A stretch of 7,360 nt of DNA from the NCBI GenBank assembly GCA_947505565.1, contig CANNLB010000109.1, positions 1 through 7,360 on the forward strand, written 5' to 3'. The position numbers were made by a program, and so were the translations under genes. This DNA is from Acidobacteriota bacterium. GTDB taxonomy: Bacteria; Acidobacteriota; Terriglobia; Bryobacterales; Bryobacteraceae. The notes beneath the pieces are model-generated. The model was given only the letters and a program-made list of their open reading frames with translations, had not been told where the DNA came from and did not search any database. Shown here in pieces: positions 6,574-7,360 of the stretch; the stretch's first letter is position 1, and every line of letters starts with the position of its first letter.

Positions 6574-7360
6574 ATGCGTCAAGTCATCGCATTAGCCACG
6601 TTGTGCTCCATCGCGCTTTTTGCGCAGGAGTTCCGCTCCACCCTCGCCGGGCAGGTCACCGACCCCCAAGGCGCCGCCGTATCCGGCTCGAAACTTCGCC
6701 TGCGCGAACTATCGACCAACACGGCCTATGAAGCCATCGCCGCCGCGGACGGCACCTTCTCTCTCCCCTTTGTCCCCCCTGGTGACTACGAACTTACCGC
6801 CGAAGCCAACGGCTTCAAAAAGTACGTGCAGTCCGGCATCCGCATCGGCACCAACCAACGCCTCACCCAGAACGTCACCCTCAGCCTCGGCGCCATCACC
6901 GAAAGCATCACCGTCAACGCCGACGTGTCCCTGCTCAACACCGCCTCCGCCTCCGTTGGCCAAGTCATCTCCACCGCCCAACTCGAGTCGATGCCCATGA
7001 ACGGGCGCACCCCGCTCTCCCTCGCCCAACTCGCCTTCGGCGTCGTCCCCGCCTCGGATCCCCGCTTCACCCGACCCTTCGACAACGGCGGTCCCGCCGG
7101 CTTCTCTATGGGCGGCGGCCAAGGCCAATCCAACGAACTCCTTCTCGACGGCGCGCCCGACATGACCCGCAACCGTCGCGTCGCCTACAACCCTCCCGCT
7201 GACTCCGTCGCCGAAGTCAAAGTCGAGGTCTTCCAGTCCGACGCCGCCTACGGCAACACCGGCGGAGGCACCGTCAACGTCGTCATGAAGGGTGGCGCCA
7301 ACGACTTCCACGGCACCGCCTATCTCTTCAATCAGGTCTCCGCCCTGAAGGCCACGCAGT
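6574..7360 (+). CDS. TonB-dependent receptor, Oar-like, N-terminal part (3' end outside window)
   Basis: The open frame runs from ATG 6574 off the right edge (262 codons seen). Residues 1-17 (MRQVIALATLCSIALFA) are a signal peptide, with cleavage likely before Gln18. Residues about 22-105 form a carboxypeptidase-regulatory-like beta-sandwich: LAGQVTDPQGAAVSG (24-38), the DGTFSLPFVPPGDYELTAEANGF block (59-81), and VTLSLG (101-106). The plug domain follows: ITESITVNAD (108-117), MPMNGR (140-145, the 'LPLNGR' motif), NELLLDGAPD (187-196), and YGNTGGGTVNVVMKGGANDFHGT (226-248). This order defines Oar-like receptors of Acidobacteriota. It should be an outer-membrane protein that binds and imports, or displays, a large ligand. 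It follows the M3 peptidase by 43 bases and may share its transcript or use the promoter at 6514-6541. It does not overlap in domain with the receptor piece at 1-1602, so whether the two are close paralogues cannot be judged. Confidence 0.93.
   Translation, partial: MRQVIALATLCSIALFAQEFRSTLAGQVTDPQGAAVSGSKLRLRELSTNTAYEAIAAADGTFSLPFVPPGDYELTAEANGFKKYVQSGIRIGTNQRLTQNVTLSLGAITESITVNADVSLLNTASASVGQVISTAQLESMPMNGRTPLSLAQLAFGVVPASDPRFTRPFDNGGPAGFSMGGGQGQSNELLLDGAPDMTRNRRVAYNPPADSVAEVKVEVFQSDAAYGNTGGGTVNVVMKGGANDFHGTAYLFNQVSALKATQ

Overview
The window most likely comes from a member of the Acidobacteriota, possibly a Solibacter/Bryobacter-type lineage. Two kinds of evidence suggest this. The first is the gene families: Oar-like TonB-dependent receptors with a carboxypeptidase-regulatory-like N-terminal domain, and a protein of the 'VWFA-related acidobacterial domain' type. 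The second is the GC-rich coding DNA, in which most codons end in C. This placement is inferred from family content; no marker gene is present.

Layout, left to right. (1) 1-1602: the C-terminal half of an outer-membrane TonB-dependent receptor, cut by the left window edge. (2) 1605-3530: a complete secreted VWFA-related protein that starts two bases after the receptor's stop, so the two are almost certainly one transcript. (3) 3531-3733: a 203-base gap with a perfect extended -10 promoter and a leader able to form several, partly mutually exclusive, stems. (4) 3734-4210: a small exported lysozyme-fold protein, probably a cell-wall hydrolase, with a TTG start. (5) 4207-4353, minus strand: a 48-residue single-pass membrane protein with a strong ribosome binding site. 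It converges on the lysozyme-like gene, and both genes end in the same CTAG. (6) 4354-4478: a short gap between divergent genes. (7) 4479-6530: a complete exported M3-family zinc oligopeptidase. (8) 6574-7360: the N-terminal part (signal peptide, carboxypeptidase-regulatory-like domain, plug) of a second Oar-like receptor, cut by the right edge.

All five larger products appear to be exported, and the sixth sits in a membrane: two outer-membrane receptors, a secreted VWFA-like protein, a wall hydrolase, an oligopeptidase and a small membrane protein. A reasonable inference is a cell-envelope and nutrient-acquisition neighbourhood, in which the oligopeptidase trims peptides and the receptors handle large substrates. 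The sequence does not identify any substrate.

I see no tRNA, rRNA, CRISPR array, insertion sequence or phage gene. The least explained parts are the 48-residue minus-strand gene and the structured leader at about 3554-3733. The many long open frames on the opposite strand are by-products of the C-ending codon bias.
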